Of a stretch of DNA of 64,000 bases, positions 50,739 to 59,390 are shown piece by piece. Origin of the DNA: JAFGKK01 sp964521085 (GTDB lineage: Bacteria; Chloroflexota; Anaerolineae; Anaerolineales; RBG-16-64-43); the NCBI GenBank assembly GCA_964521085.1, contig CAZFPL010000006.1, positions 1 to 64,000 of the forward strand. Direction: 5' to 3'. The notes under the pieces are model-generated. The model did no database searches, was not told the origin of the DNA, and saw only the letters and a list, made by a program, of their open reading frames with translations. The position numbers and the translations under genes were made by a program. Within the stretch, counting starts at the first letter, position 1; each line of letters starts with the position of its first letter.

Positions 50739-52796
50739 ATGCGGGCCTTGAATCGAATGATGGTTTCACCCCTTATCCTCATCGTGCTTCTTTCGCTTGG
50801 CGCATGCGCTTCACCGTCAGAGAACGGCGGGGATGCTGAACCCACCTTGTCCGCTCCTGCCCTCACCGTGTCCACTGCGGCGAAGACCTCCACCCGGACG
50901 CAAATATCCGAACCAACCCCGACATCCACATTTACACCGGCGCTGTACCCGGAGAATTGGCCCGTCTACAAGCCCGCAACCGTAACCGGCGCGCTGCCGG
51001 AAGGGGCGCGGGTCCGATACGGCAAGGGAGAAGTCAGGGGAATGGCCTCTTCGCCGGACGGCGGGCACCTCGCCATCGCGACGAATATCGGTGTGTATGT
51101 GATGGACAGCGCAACCTTCACCGAACAATGGTCCCGGGCGTATTCCTCCGCGATCGGCGAGATCGCCTGGTCGCCGGATGGGAACACCCTTGCCGGAGCA
51201 TCGCGGGATGGGACGGTCGCCTTGTGGGATGCGTCGACCGGAACTTCACAAACCGCGCTGAAAGGAACGGCCAAAAGCATCACCACCATCGCCTGGTCTC
51301 CAGATGGCAAGTGGCTCGCCGCCGGCCAGGAGGATGGCAAGGTAAACGTTTGGGACATCGGAACGAAGATAGTAATCATGAAGTACAAATTGGATGACAG
51401 GTCCGTGGAAAGCCTTGCCTGGTCGCCGGACGGCAAATTTCTCGCCTTCGGATACGGTTCCCTTACCGTCCTGATGGAATTTGAAACCTCGAACGCCCTC
51501 TGGTTTCTGGATGAGGAGGCGCATCTGCTGTCCTGGTCACCGGATGGAAAAATCCTTGCCGCGGGCACCACAACCAATAAAGTCATCCTGAGGGATCCGG
51601 TTTCCGGAAACCGCCTTCGAACCCTGACGGAGAAATCCGGGTCGGTGGAAAGCCTGGCTTGGTCGCCGGACGGGAAGACCATCGCCTGGGGATCCTACAC
51701 CACCCACATCGGCTTGTGGGATGCCTCCTCCGGAAAAAAGTTCGCCCTTCTTCAGGGCCACCGCTACGAGGTGACCGGCCTCGCCTGGACGGCGGATGGA
51801 ACGACCCTGTATTCGGCATCCTCGGATTTCACCCTCCACCGTTGGAACGCCTTCGCCGGTGAAATCGAGTCGACCTTTGAGGGGGCAGGCTGGTTTTCCA
51901 CCTACGCGGAATTTTCGCCGGATGGGAAGACCCTCGCGACGGCGGATTGGAGGCCTTTCCGCAATCTAAACAATCCGGATGCCATGCAAAGCACAATCCT
52001 GTTGTGGAATTTGACCACCGACGATCCTCCCCGCGCGCTGTCCCCCGCAACCGGATATATCACGAACGTCTACTGGTCGCCGGACGGGAAAACGTTGGCC
52101 GCAATGCTGTTTTTGCAGCCCGAGATCCCTCTCTGGGATGTCGCTTCCGGCGAGATTGTACAAACCCTCACGCGGGATACGGACGAGGTGAACTGCCTGG
52201 CCTGGTCTCCGGATGGTAAGACCCTGGCGGCCGGATCCTACGACAATAGCATCGCCATTTGGGATATTCCGAGCGGGGAGTTCCGGACCCTCCCGATCGG
52301 GCACAACCGACCCATCCGCGGTCTGGCGTATTCACCGGACGGCACAATGCTGGCGTCGGGCGCCTCCGATAATAAAGTCATCCTTTCCGATGCCGTCTCC
52401 GGCAGACCGCTGCACACATTTACCGACAACACGGACAGCGTTTACAGCGTCGCGTGGTCGCCGGATGGAAAAACCGTCGCATCCGGATCCTGGGAGGGAA
52501 AAATCATACTGTGGGATGCTTCCTCCGGAGCTCTTTTGCAAAAGCTCGCCATGCATACCTTCGTTGTGGAGGATCTTGTTTTTTCCCCGGACGGAAGCCG
52601 CCTGATTTCAGGTTCGGCCGATGATCAGATCATCGTATGGGATACCGCCGGAATGGATGTACTACGGAAGCTGAACGGCCACAACAATCAGGTGAGTGAT
52701 TTATCTCTATCACCGGACGGCTCCATGCTTGCTTCCGCCGCCCGCGACGGGACGGTTATATTATGGCCGATGGAACCGCAACAGGATACGGAGTGA
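50739..52796 (+). CDS. WD40-repeat lipoprotein, 14 blades
   Basis: 685 aa from the ATG at 50739, preceded by GGAG; the earlier frame from 50694 has no signal. The lipobox LSLGAC places the lipidated Cys at 23. A Thr/Pro linker (about 45-70) leads to 14 WD40 repeats, most with WSPDGKTLA and a Trp-Asp end. Fourteen blades suit two seven-bladed propellers. Repeat 8 carries an insert (DWRPFRNLNNPDAMQ). No catalytic domain is present, so a surface scaffold or ligand-binding role is inferred. Confidence 0.88.
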   Translation: MRALNRMMVSPLILIVLLSLGACASPSENGGDAEPTLSAPALTVSTAAKTSTRTQISEPTPTSTFTPALYPENWPVYKPATVTGALPEGARVRYGKGEVRGMASSPDGGHLAIATNIGVYVMDSATFTEQWSRAYSSAIGEIAWSPDGNTLAGASRDGTVALWDASTGTSQTALKGTAKSITTIAWSPDGKWLAAGQEDGKVNVWDIGTKIVIMKYKLDDRSVESLAWSPDGKFLAFGYGSLTVLMEFETSNALWFLDEEAHLLSWSPDGKILAAGTTTNKVILRDPVSGNRLRTLTEKSGSVESLAWSPDGKTIAWGSYTTHIGLWDASSGKKFALLQGHRYEVTGLAWTADGTTLYSASSDFTLHRWNAFAGEIESTFEGAGWFSTYAEFSPDGKTLATADWRPFRNLNNPDAMQSTILLWNLTTDDPPRALSPATGYITNVYWSPDGKTLAAMLFLQPEIPLWDVASGEIVQTLTRDTDEVNCLAWSPDGKTLAAGSYDNSIAIWDIPSGEFRTLPIGHNRPIRGLAYSPDGTMLASGASDNKVILSDAVSGRPLHTFTDNTDSVYSVAWSPDGKTVASGSWEGKIILWDASSGALLQKLAMHTFVVEDLVFSPDGSRLISGSADDQIIVWDTAGMDVLRKLNGHNNQVSDLSLSPDGSMLASAARDGTVILWPMEPQQDTE

Positions 52797-52808
52797 CCTT
52801 CCCGCCAG

Positions 52809-52839
52809 TAAAACAGCCCGGCGTTGATGCGCCGGGCTG
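52809..52839 (-). terminator. Terminator of the glycosidase operon
   Basis: CAGCCCGGCG and CGCCGGGCTG pair perfectly around a 6-nt loop, with TTTTAC following on the minus strand. It lies between the convergent WD40 gene and the last gene of the sugar operon. It may also stop transcripts from the left, although no T run follows on the plus strand. Confidence 0.85.
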
Positions 52840-52872
52840 CACGATTCGATTGCTGGCGTTTCTCAACGGCCG

Positions 52873-53730
52873 CTATATCTTTACATTCTTCGCGCCGAAG
52901 GCGATCTTCTTTCCTTTGTAGAATTCCCATTCTTCCGTATAGGAATACACCCCGCCTCCCTCGAGTTTGACCGCCGGGGAAATGCTTTCCACTTCCAGGA
53001 ATTTACCGCAGCTGTAGATTTCCATATTGCATTGGAAATCCGGATAGGTTTTTCCAACCTCGAACGGGAAGCGCTTGATGAAGAGGTTGCCGCCGTTGAA
53101 ATACGCCGCCCAACCGAGCGTGACCCGCTGACCGATCTTGAACGGTTTCGGCCCGCCTTGCTTGACGTAATAGAATTTCGGGGTGGTTTTAAACCGCTTA
53201 TCCTGGGGGTCAGTGTACGTCCAGAGGACGAGGTTCCGATTCGGAAGGAAGGCGCGCTCATCCTCCTTCTTGATGTTCTGCGGAACAATGGCGAATCCGC
53301 CGGTCCGCATCAGGGAGAGCGCCCAGGCGGAGAATTCCTTGGGCTGACCGCCGGTGTTATGCACATTGTGAACGGCCTTTACCCGGTTTTTTCCCAGAAA
53401 ACTCAAGATCAGTTCCTTTTTCAGATTAAGCGCGGGAATATCCTGGGAGACGGCCACACCGCCGCCGGATTCCAAGATCGATACATCCCGATCGTCCGGA
53501 TAATACGTATCCGGCCAGATTTCGGGTGCCAGCCAGAACCGGTGGCCGCCGTGGATGTTCCACACACCGTAGGGGGTTTTCATTTTAATGTCGAGCACGC
53601 CGAACATGTTCTCGCCGTTCTTGAAACCGCCGAACAGGACCCGCGGCCCGAAATGCTTCGGGATCAACAGATCGATCGTGCCGTTGGTGAAATTAACACA
53701 TTCGTTTCCTTTATATGTAACGCCTTCCAT
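52873..53730 (-). CDS. Aldose-epimerase-like (DUF4380-type) protein
   Basis: 285 aa from MEGVTYKGNECVNFTNG, with GGAGG upstream; an ATG six codons earlier is part of that ribosome-binding site. NGTIDLLIPKHFGPRVLFGGFKNGENMFG and GGHRFWLAPEIWPDTYYPDD resemble galactose-mutarotase-fold proteins of the DUF4380 type. The role is likely in handling sugars released by the operon's glycosidases, but neither substrate nor catalysis can be shown. It is the last gene of the operon, 31 bp behind the FGGY kinase. Confidence 0.7.
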   Translation of the reverse strand: MEGVTYKGNECVNFTNGTIDLLIPKHFGPRVLFGGFKNGENMFGVLDIKMKTPYGVWNIHGGHRFWLAPEIWPDTYYPDDRDVSILESGGGVAVSQDIPALNLKKELILSFLGKNRVKAVHNVHNTGGQPKEFSAWALSLMRTGGFAIVPQNIKKEDERAFLPNRNLVLWTYTDPQDKRFKTTPKFYYVKQGGPKPFKIGQRVTLGWAAYFNGGNLFIKRFPFEVGKTYPDFQCNMEIYSCGKFLEVESISPAVKLEGGGVYSYTEEWEFYKGKKIAFGAKNVKI

Positions 53731-53761
53731 GTGTGGAATCCTCCTCATAGGATTTTTTCGG

Positions 53762-55369
53762 TCAGCTCATCTTCTTCACATAGTTGCTTTCCAGTTCCCG
53801 GTACCGTTCGACCAATTTTTCCGCCTTGACGACATTTTCCCGGATCGGTTTCAGGGTGCTGTTCCTGTCTTTGACGACGAAGATATCCGCCGCCTGTTCA
53901 TAACTGATGTTCATCGCGTGCTTGGCTCCGCTGATGGCGCACCCGAGCGGCGCGGCGAAATCGGAGTTCTCGATGATGAAACTTTCCGCATTGAACAGAT
54001 CGGTGATCACCTGCCGGAAAAAAGGATCCTTGGAACCGCCGGCCACGATGCAAAAGCTTCCGATCTTGCTTAAGTGGGTCGAGTGAAGTTTCAACGACAA
54101 CGACTGGGAGAAATACAGCGAGCGGATGTTCGCGGCGGCGTCGTTCTCGGAGAAATTCTCCCGGACGATGCCGCTTTTGCACAAAGGCACCGATTCGTCG
54201 AACAGGTACGGCAGCATCAGTCTTTCGTCGTCGGCAAACCCGGGTTCTCCGGCGGCTTTGCCGTACGCATCCCAATCGCTTCTTGTGAGGGATCTTTCAC
54301 TCGCGGAAAGGATATATTTTCTCAGGAAAGTTTCATGGAGCTTTCCGCCGTTGGTGATGACACTCAGCGCCATGGCGGTGCCTTTGGTGTACCCGAATAC
54401 GTTGTATTCGCCGTTGCGCGACGGGACGATTTTATTCATGACGCCGTTGACGGTATAGCTCGAACCCAGTGAAATGACGATCTGACCGCCGCAGCCCAGC
54501 AGGGTGGCGGGGTTGTCGCCGGTCCCGGCCAGCACCACGGCCTCGGAATCGACGCCGTATTTTTTCGCGAAGTAGGGGTTCACTTTTCCAACCGGCGCGT
54601 CGTAATGATCGATGGCGCCGATTTTACCTCCGACATCGTCGCTTAATCCGAATTGCTTAAGATAGGCGTTGATCGATTCCAGGACGGTTTTATTCCACTG
54701 CGGATGGGCGATGTCGAGGGAATTGAGGTTGGTGCCCCAGCCGTCGCCCGTATCGACAGGCGCGACTTTCCCGGCCAGCACCGAGGTGAGGAAGGCGCTC
54801 AAAAGAAGAATATTCGAAGTCGCCCGGTATTCATCCGGGGATTCCTTGGCCCATTTCATGATTTGCACCGCCGGGAATCTTAATTCGGTCCGGTTGCCCG
54901 TCAGAGTTTCCACGCCGCCGCGTTTGGCGAGTTCTTCGGTGAGGATTTTCGCTTCCGCGCCCGTGCTTCGGTCCTCCCAAATCGGGGAGGTCTTTCGGGA
55001 AATAGCTCCTTTTAATTGTTCGAGAAGGCTTCTTTCGATCCGCAGCGAACCGATCGCGCCGCCGAAAGCGCCGTTTCCGTAGACCGTGCAGTGCTGCATG
55101 CCGTCCGCCTTGATGACTTTGACCCGGGACAGGTCCACTTTGTCGGCCTTTAATTTTTGAAACGTATAATCCAGGGCTTCGATCATCAGAAAGGGCGAGG
55201 TATGCCGGGTCTGGGGCGAGGCTGCGGGTACGATCCCGCCCGTGGTTTTATACTGCGGGAACGTTTCGTCGTAATCGAATTTTCCGGTGTACGCGACCCG
55301 TTTGTTCTCGAGGTCCAGGACGATCAATTTCACCGACTGCGTGCTGAACTCGATTCCTAAGGCGAGCAT
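53762..55369 (-). CDS. FGGY-family carbohydrate kinase (xylulokinase-like)
   Basis: This 535-aa protein begins with LALGIEFSTQSVKLIVLD, the phosphate-binding start of the sugar kinase/actin fold. DGMQHCTVYG, SPIWEDRSTGAEA and VDTGDGWGTNLNSLDI follow, as in xylulokinases. AGTGDNPATLLGCGG and VAGGSKDPFFRQVITDLFNAE are the ATP-side motifs. It phosphorylates a sugar, with xylulose as the best guess given the xylanase gene before it. A 225-bp gap separates it from that gene, and no xylose isomerase is present. Confidence 0.88.
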   Translation of the reverse strand: MLALGIEFSTQSVKLIVLDLENKRVAYTGKFDYDETFPQYKTTGGIVPAASPQTRHTSPFLMIEALDYTFQKLKADKVDLSRVKVIKADGMQHCTVYGNGAFGGAIGSLRIERSLLEQLKGAISRKTSPIWEDRSTGAEAKILTEELAKRGGVETLTGNRTELRFPAVQIMKWAKESPDEYRATSNILLLSAFLTSVLAGKVAPVDTGDGWGTNLNSLDIAHPQWNKTVLESINAYLKQFGLSDDVGGKIGAIDHYDAPVGKVNPYFAKKYGVDSEAVVLAGTGDNPATLLGCGGQIVISLGSSYTVNGVMNKIVPSRNGEYNVFGYTKGTAMALSVITNGGKLHETFLRKYILSASERSLTRSDWDAYGKAAGEPGFADDERLMLPYLFDESVPLCKSGIVRENFSENDAAANIRSLYFSQSLSLKLHSTHLSKIGSFCIVAGGSKDPFFRQVITDLFNAESFIIENSDFAAPLGCAISGAKHAMNISYEQAADIFVVKDRNSTLKPIRENVVKAEKLVERYRELESNYVKKMS

Positions 55370-55594
55370 GATGTTTTTTGCCTTCCCAACCGGCTGATAA
55401 ATTCACGGCGGGCGGACGTTCTACGATTCCACCGCTTTTCCATCAGGCGGGCGGGAAGTCATCCTTTCTTTGGATTTTTTTCGGAATGGCGGAACCATAA
55501 AGCATTTCAAAAACCTGTTGTCGCTTCGCCTTTCGGCGGGTATGCGCAACAGCGCGGAACGTTCGCTGCCGGCAGGACATCCTGCGATCCTTCT

Positions 55595-56794
55595 TTATGG
55601 AAAAACCATCTGGAGTGACTTGTCTTGCTTGCGCAGAACGGCCTTTTGGGTTTTTCCTTCCGAGGTGATCTGATAGTCTCCGAAGAAGCCCTCGGTTTGG
55701 AAGATCCCGGACGCATTGGCTTTCCCGGAGGTCTGGGTCCACCACTGGTTGTACACGAGGTCATGGAACGCCAGACCCTGCGGGGTGAGCGTCCAATCCT
55801 CCCGCCACAGCGCGGCCCAGGGCCGCCAGTGGGCGCCCGCCCAAAAGCCCCACATGACGATGGCTTCGATGCTCGGGTGCGCAAAGTAGATCGGGAGAAT
55901 TTTCTTCATCTCATCGGCCTGCGTTTGTTCGTCGTCGACGTCGAACAGGCATTCGGTGATCTTGATCGGAAGCTGGAATTCAGAAAGTCTGTCCAGCGCA
56001 TCCTGGACATGCTCGGCGGACATGCCGGGCTGGTGCAAGGCGATCGAATGGCCCTGGCACCCGATACCGCCGATGGGAACGCCGTTGGCCAGCAGCTTCC
56101 GGATTTGGACGACATACGAATCCAGATTAAAGCCGCTGTCCCACAGAATGCCGTAATCGTTCACGTACAGGGTGGCGTCGGGATTGCCCGCTTTGGCCAT
56201 CCAGGCCATTTCACTGATGATGCCGTACCCCAAGCGGCGCTGGAAAAACTCGCCGTTGATCATTTCATTGTTCAGATCGAATTCTTCGATCCGGCCCTTG
56301 AAATGCTTGGTGACGCCGAGCGCGCGCCGGACGATGGCCGCGCGCAGTCGGTCGTTATCCAACGCCCGGAGCCACTCCATGTTGTGTTCGTCCTTCTCCC
56401 AGAAAATGCAGTGCCCGCGCATCGGGATGTTGCGCTCGTGGCACAGTTCCCAAATCCGGTCGGCCATGTAATAGTCGACGGCGCCTTCGCGTTTCTCGCA
56501 GTCATACCATTTGAGGGCGTTTTCGTGCACCGCAAAATTAAAGTTTTCGGCCAGGACCTTCAGAAACACCTTCCGGTCCGACCCGGGCAGTGCACCGGGA
56601 GCCTTTTCCGCAAGCGAATCCGGGATGGCGGTCCCGAAAAGGAATTCGTGCCGAACCTGCCGCACCGAGACGTCCGCGCCCGGTTTGGTTTTGACGGTTA
56701 GTTTTCCCATGCGGAGTTTTCGGATGCGGGCCTGGACGGCGGAAGGGGTTAAATGCGCGGGAAGGCCGGCCGGATCGACGGTTTTTTTGCTCAT
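55595..56794 (-). CDS. Intracellular endo-1,4-beta-xylanase, GH10
   Basis: 399 aa from ATG 56794 (MSKKTVDPAG); the start overlaps the stop of the preceding glycosidase (ATGA). A short N-terminal beta region (VQARIRKLRMGKLTVKTKPG) is followed by the GH10 barrel. Glu177 (DLNNEMING) is the acid/base and Glu281 (KITECLFD) the nucleophile; RGHCIFWEKDEHNMEW and VNDYGILWD are further family motifs. No signal peptide is present, so it acts on short xylo-oligosaccharides imported into the cytoplasm rather than on polymeric xylan. Confidence 0.92.
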   Translation of the reverse strand: MSKKTVDPAGLPAHLTPSAVQARIRKLRMGKLTVKTKPGADVSVRQVRHEFLFGTAIPDSLAEKAPGALPGSDRKVFLKVLAENFNFAVHENALKWYDCEKREGAVDYYMADRIWELCHERNIPMRGHCIFWEKDEHNMEWLRALDNDRLRAAIVRRALGVTKHFKGRIEEFDLNNEMINGEFFQRRLGYGIISEMAWMAKAGNPDATLYVNDYGILWDSGFNLDSYVVQIRKLLANGVPIGGIGCQGHSIALHQPGMSAEHVQDALDRLSEFQLPIKITECLFDVDDEQTQADEMKKILPIYFAHPSIEAIVMWGFWAGAHWRPWAALWREDWTLTPQGLAFHDLVYNQWWTQTSGKANASGIFQTEGFFGDYQITSEGKTQKAVLRKQDKSLQMVFP

Positions 56795-59355
56795 TCCTGC
56801 TCCGTGCGTTTCTTGGGTGCACTCCAAAAATCGGAAAGGAAGGAAATCAAGGATTGCGAATCAACCGTGCGGATCTTCTTTTTCGTCTGCAGGTCCTTGA
56901 TATATTGCATGACCAGATGGGTCCAGACCGCGCCCGGCCGGGGATAGGCGGCGACGATATAGTGGGGCCCCGGCGCTGATTCTCCGGCTTCCTTTTCCAA
57001 TTCGGCCCGGAGATTGTCGGGAGTGATCAGGGAATTGCCGTAATCGAATACGACCTTGTCCATGTGCTTGTATACGTCCTTGCTTTCTTTTACCATGCCG
57101 TAATAATCCAGAAGCTGCGCAAGAACGTAGTTCGAAGTGGTATACACATCCTGACCCTGTTCCGATTCGACCCGTTTGCCGTTCTCCGTCCGGGTCATGG
57201 CCCAGCCCATATACGTGCGGTTGTTCCTGTAAATCGTCTTGAGGATCTTCTTCGCCCGATCCTCCGGGATGAAGGATTCTTCGCCGATGGCAATCAGATA
57301 CCAAAGGGCGTCCAGCTGGTTGGTCCAGATATCCGTGTTGGCTTTCCCCGATTCCGGATCATAGCAGGTGATGTAATATTGAATTTTTTCGCCTTTCTTG
57401 TTCTTGCCGTCTTTCCACAATTCCTCCAGACTGGCCCGGGCTTTGTCGAACGCCCTCTGGATCCGCGCCTTGGCGGTCGGATCGTTCATCATCTCCGCCA
57501 TTTTGATCATCACCTGGCAACCGGCCAGGAACGTCGTCGCGTCGTAGGCGTCGGCGCCGAACAAGACCAGGTTATCGAAGGTGTTTTTTACCTCGTCGTG
57601 ATAGCCCTCGGGCACCCCGTCGCCGTCGAAATCCAGCTTGAGCAGGGATTCAAGCCCGAATTTAAGCGTTTCCCAATTCTTCCTTAAAAATTCGACATCG
57701 CCCGTGAATTTAACGTTGCGCAGCACACGCATTGCCAGCTTGGGGAAGAGATCCACCCAATAATTGTTGTTGTACCAGGCGTAATCGCTCACGTTGCGCA
57801 ACGCGTGGCCCTTGGGCATGGCGCCCACATCATGCGCCACGCTGCCCTTCACTTTAAAGGCGTCCCGGACCTGGGTCATCGGAACGCCTTCGTATTCCTC
57901 CGGATGCTCCTGGAAATGCTTTCGGGCCTCGACGAAGGACGAATGGTAGTGGTAAAAACGCGGGGTGGGATCCTCGGCCAGAATCGAGTCGATGAAACTC
58001 TGGCAAAGCTCTTTTTCCACGCGCGGAAAGAGCATCAACAGCACCATGGAATACCAATCCACATCCGAAGGGTTGATATACGCGTAGTCGAAGCATTCCA
58101 GGAACCGGGCCCGTTCCAACCCCTTCTCGTCCTCGACCCAAACGGCGGCGTTGGAGAGCGGGAAATGGAATTCGTTCAACATCAGCCGGGTCAGGCGCAG
58201 GGCGCCGGCCCGATCCCCTTCATAGGAGGGGCTGCCCAGGATATATTCGAAAACCCGTTTTTGCAGCTCTTCCGTCCGCTCCCGCCACTTTGGATGGTTA
58301 TCCATGGCGAGCTTGGCCATGGCGACCGCCCGCCCTTCCTTTTCCGGAAAGCTTTTTACGTATTTGCGTTCGAATTTCACCCCGTCGATGAAAACCTGAT
58401 CCGGGAAATCCAGAACCACGGCCACGGGAATTTTCTTCGATGCCTTCGGCTCCAGGGTAAAGGTCAGGCTGATGGCGGTTCCATAATCGCTGCACGGGAC
58501 CGCCACCCGCTTTTCGTAGAAACTGCCGTCGGCGTTCAGCAAGAGATCCTGCATCAACCGGTTCAGGCAGAAGTACGGCTGGGTATCGACCGCCACCCCC
58601 GGCATTTCCGCCGGGACGGCCAATGCCATCCGGTTCGGGCTTTCCGTGCTCCCCATGATCACGCCCCGCAGAGAGGCGGATTGGAACTCCGTATGCACGT
58701 GCCCGTGGACCGGCGCAGTGCAGATGTAGATGCTGTCCTGGTCGGTCGGTTTCAGTTCCTTCTCTTGAAGGTTGACCAGCGAGGGCCGGGGTACGACGAG
58801 CGTGATCGCTTGGGCTTTGTCTGCGGCGTTCTCCACCTCGAACTCTTCCACGCCGAAAGGCGTCAGGGTTTGATCGTCCCCCGACAGGAAAGGTGAAATC
58901 CATCTCCGGGTCACCTTCACCTTGCCTAATTTGTACGTGACCACCAGCGAGGGCGGAGCGATGGTGAGGGTTACTTTTTTTTCCGAAAGGCAGGGGTGGT
59001 AGTAGTTTTCGATGGCCGGAATGTCATCCGGCGTTTCCGCGACCTGCGGACTCCGCTGGGTAAGCATGAAGCATTTTTCGCCGATGCGGATGAAGGGTGC
59101 GGAGGCGTATTGGATCGCTTTCTGATTCAGGAGGATGAGCCGGCCCGCGTCGTTCAGACGGTTGTAAAGGCCGTAGGGGGATATGCCGATCGAACAGGTG
59201 GGGGCGCCTTGCAGGGCGACCGTCTGTGGAAACTGGAGGGTCTTCGACATGCCCTGGAAGTGAACCGTCATTTTGTTTTTTTCGTAAATGGCGGCGGTTC
59301 TTGCGCCTGTGAGCGTATGAATATCGCTCACTTTGAAAGGAGCGGATTTCGGCAT
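56791..59355 (-). CDS. GH116-type glycosidase (beta-xylosidase/beta-glucosidase-like)
   Basis: 854 aa from ATG 59355 (MPKSAPFKVSD), with GAGGGA upstream; an ATG five codons earlier has none. The C-terminal (alpha/alpha)6 domain has Glu420 (RFLECFDYAYI) as probable nucleophile and Asp594 (VKNTFDNLVLFG) as probable acid/base, the arrangement of clan GH-O families 116 and 52. The first ~380 residues are the family's beta-sandwich. There is no signal peptide. In an operon with GH10 and FGGY kinase it probably trims xylose or glucose from oligosaccharides. GH52 remains an alternative. Confidence 0.75.
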   Translation of the reverse strand: MPKSAPFKVSDIHTLTGARTAAIYEKNKMTVHFQGMSKTLQFPQTVALQGAPTCSIGISPYGLYNRLNDAGRLILLNQKAIQYASAPFIRIGEKCFMLTQRSPQVAETPDDIPAIENYYHPCLSEKKVTLTIAPPSLVVTYKLGKVKVTRRWISPFLSGDDQTLTPFGVEEFEVENAADKAQAITLVVPRPSLVNLQEKELKPTDQDSIYICTAPVHGHVHTEFQSASLRGVIMGSTESPNRMALAVPAEMPGVAVDTQPYFCLNRLMQDLLLNADGSFYEKRVAVPCSDYGTAISLTFTLEPKASKKIPVAVVLDFPDQVFIDGVKFERKYVKSFPEKEGRAVAMAKLAMDNHPKWRERTEELQKRVFEYILGSPSYEGDRAGALRLTRLMLNEFHFPLSNAAVWVEDEKGLERARFLECFDYAYINPSDVDWYSMVLLMLFPRVEKELCQSFIDSILAEDPTPRFYHYHSSFVEARKHFQEHPEEYEGVPMTQVRDAFKVKGSVAHDVGAMPKGHALRNVSDYAWYNNNYWVDLFPKLAMRVLRNVKFTGDVEFLRKNWETLKFGLESLLKLDFDGDGVPEGYHDEVKNTFDNLVLFGADAYDATTFLAGCQVMIKMAEMMNDPTAKARIQRAFDKARASLEELWKDGKNKKGEKIQYYITCYDPESGKANTDIWTNQLDALWYLIAIGEESFIPEDRAKKILKTIYRNNRTYMGWAMTRTENGKRVESEQGQDVYTTSNYVLAQLLDYYGMVKESKDVYKHMDKVVFDYGNSLITPDNLRAELEKEAGESAPGPHYIVAAYPRPGAVWTHLVMQYIKDLQTKKKIRTVDSQSLISFLSDFWSAPKKRTEQE

Positions 59356-59390
59356 GGTCTTTTCCCTCATCGGTTATTCCGGGTTTCGCC

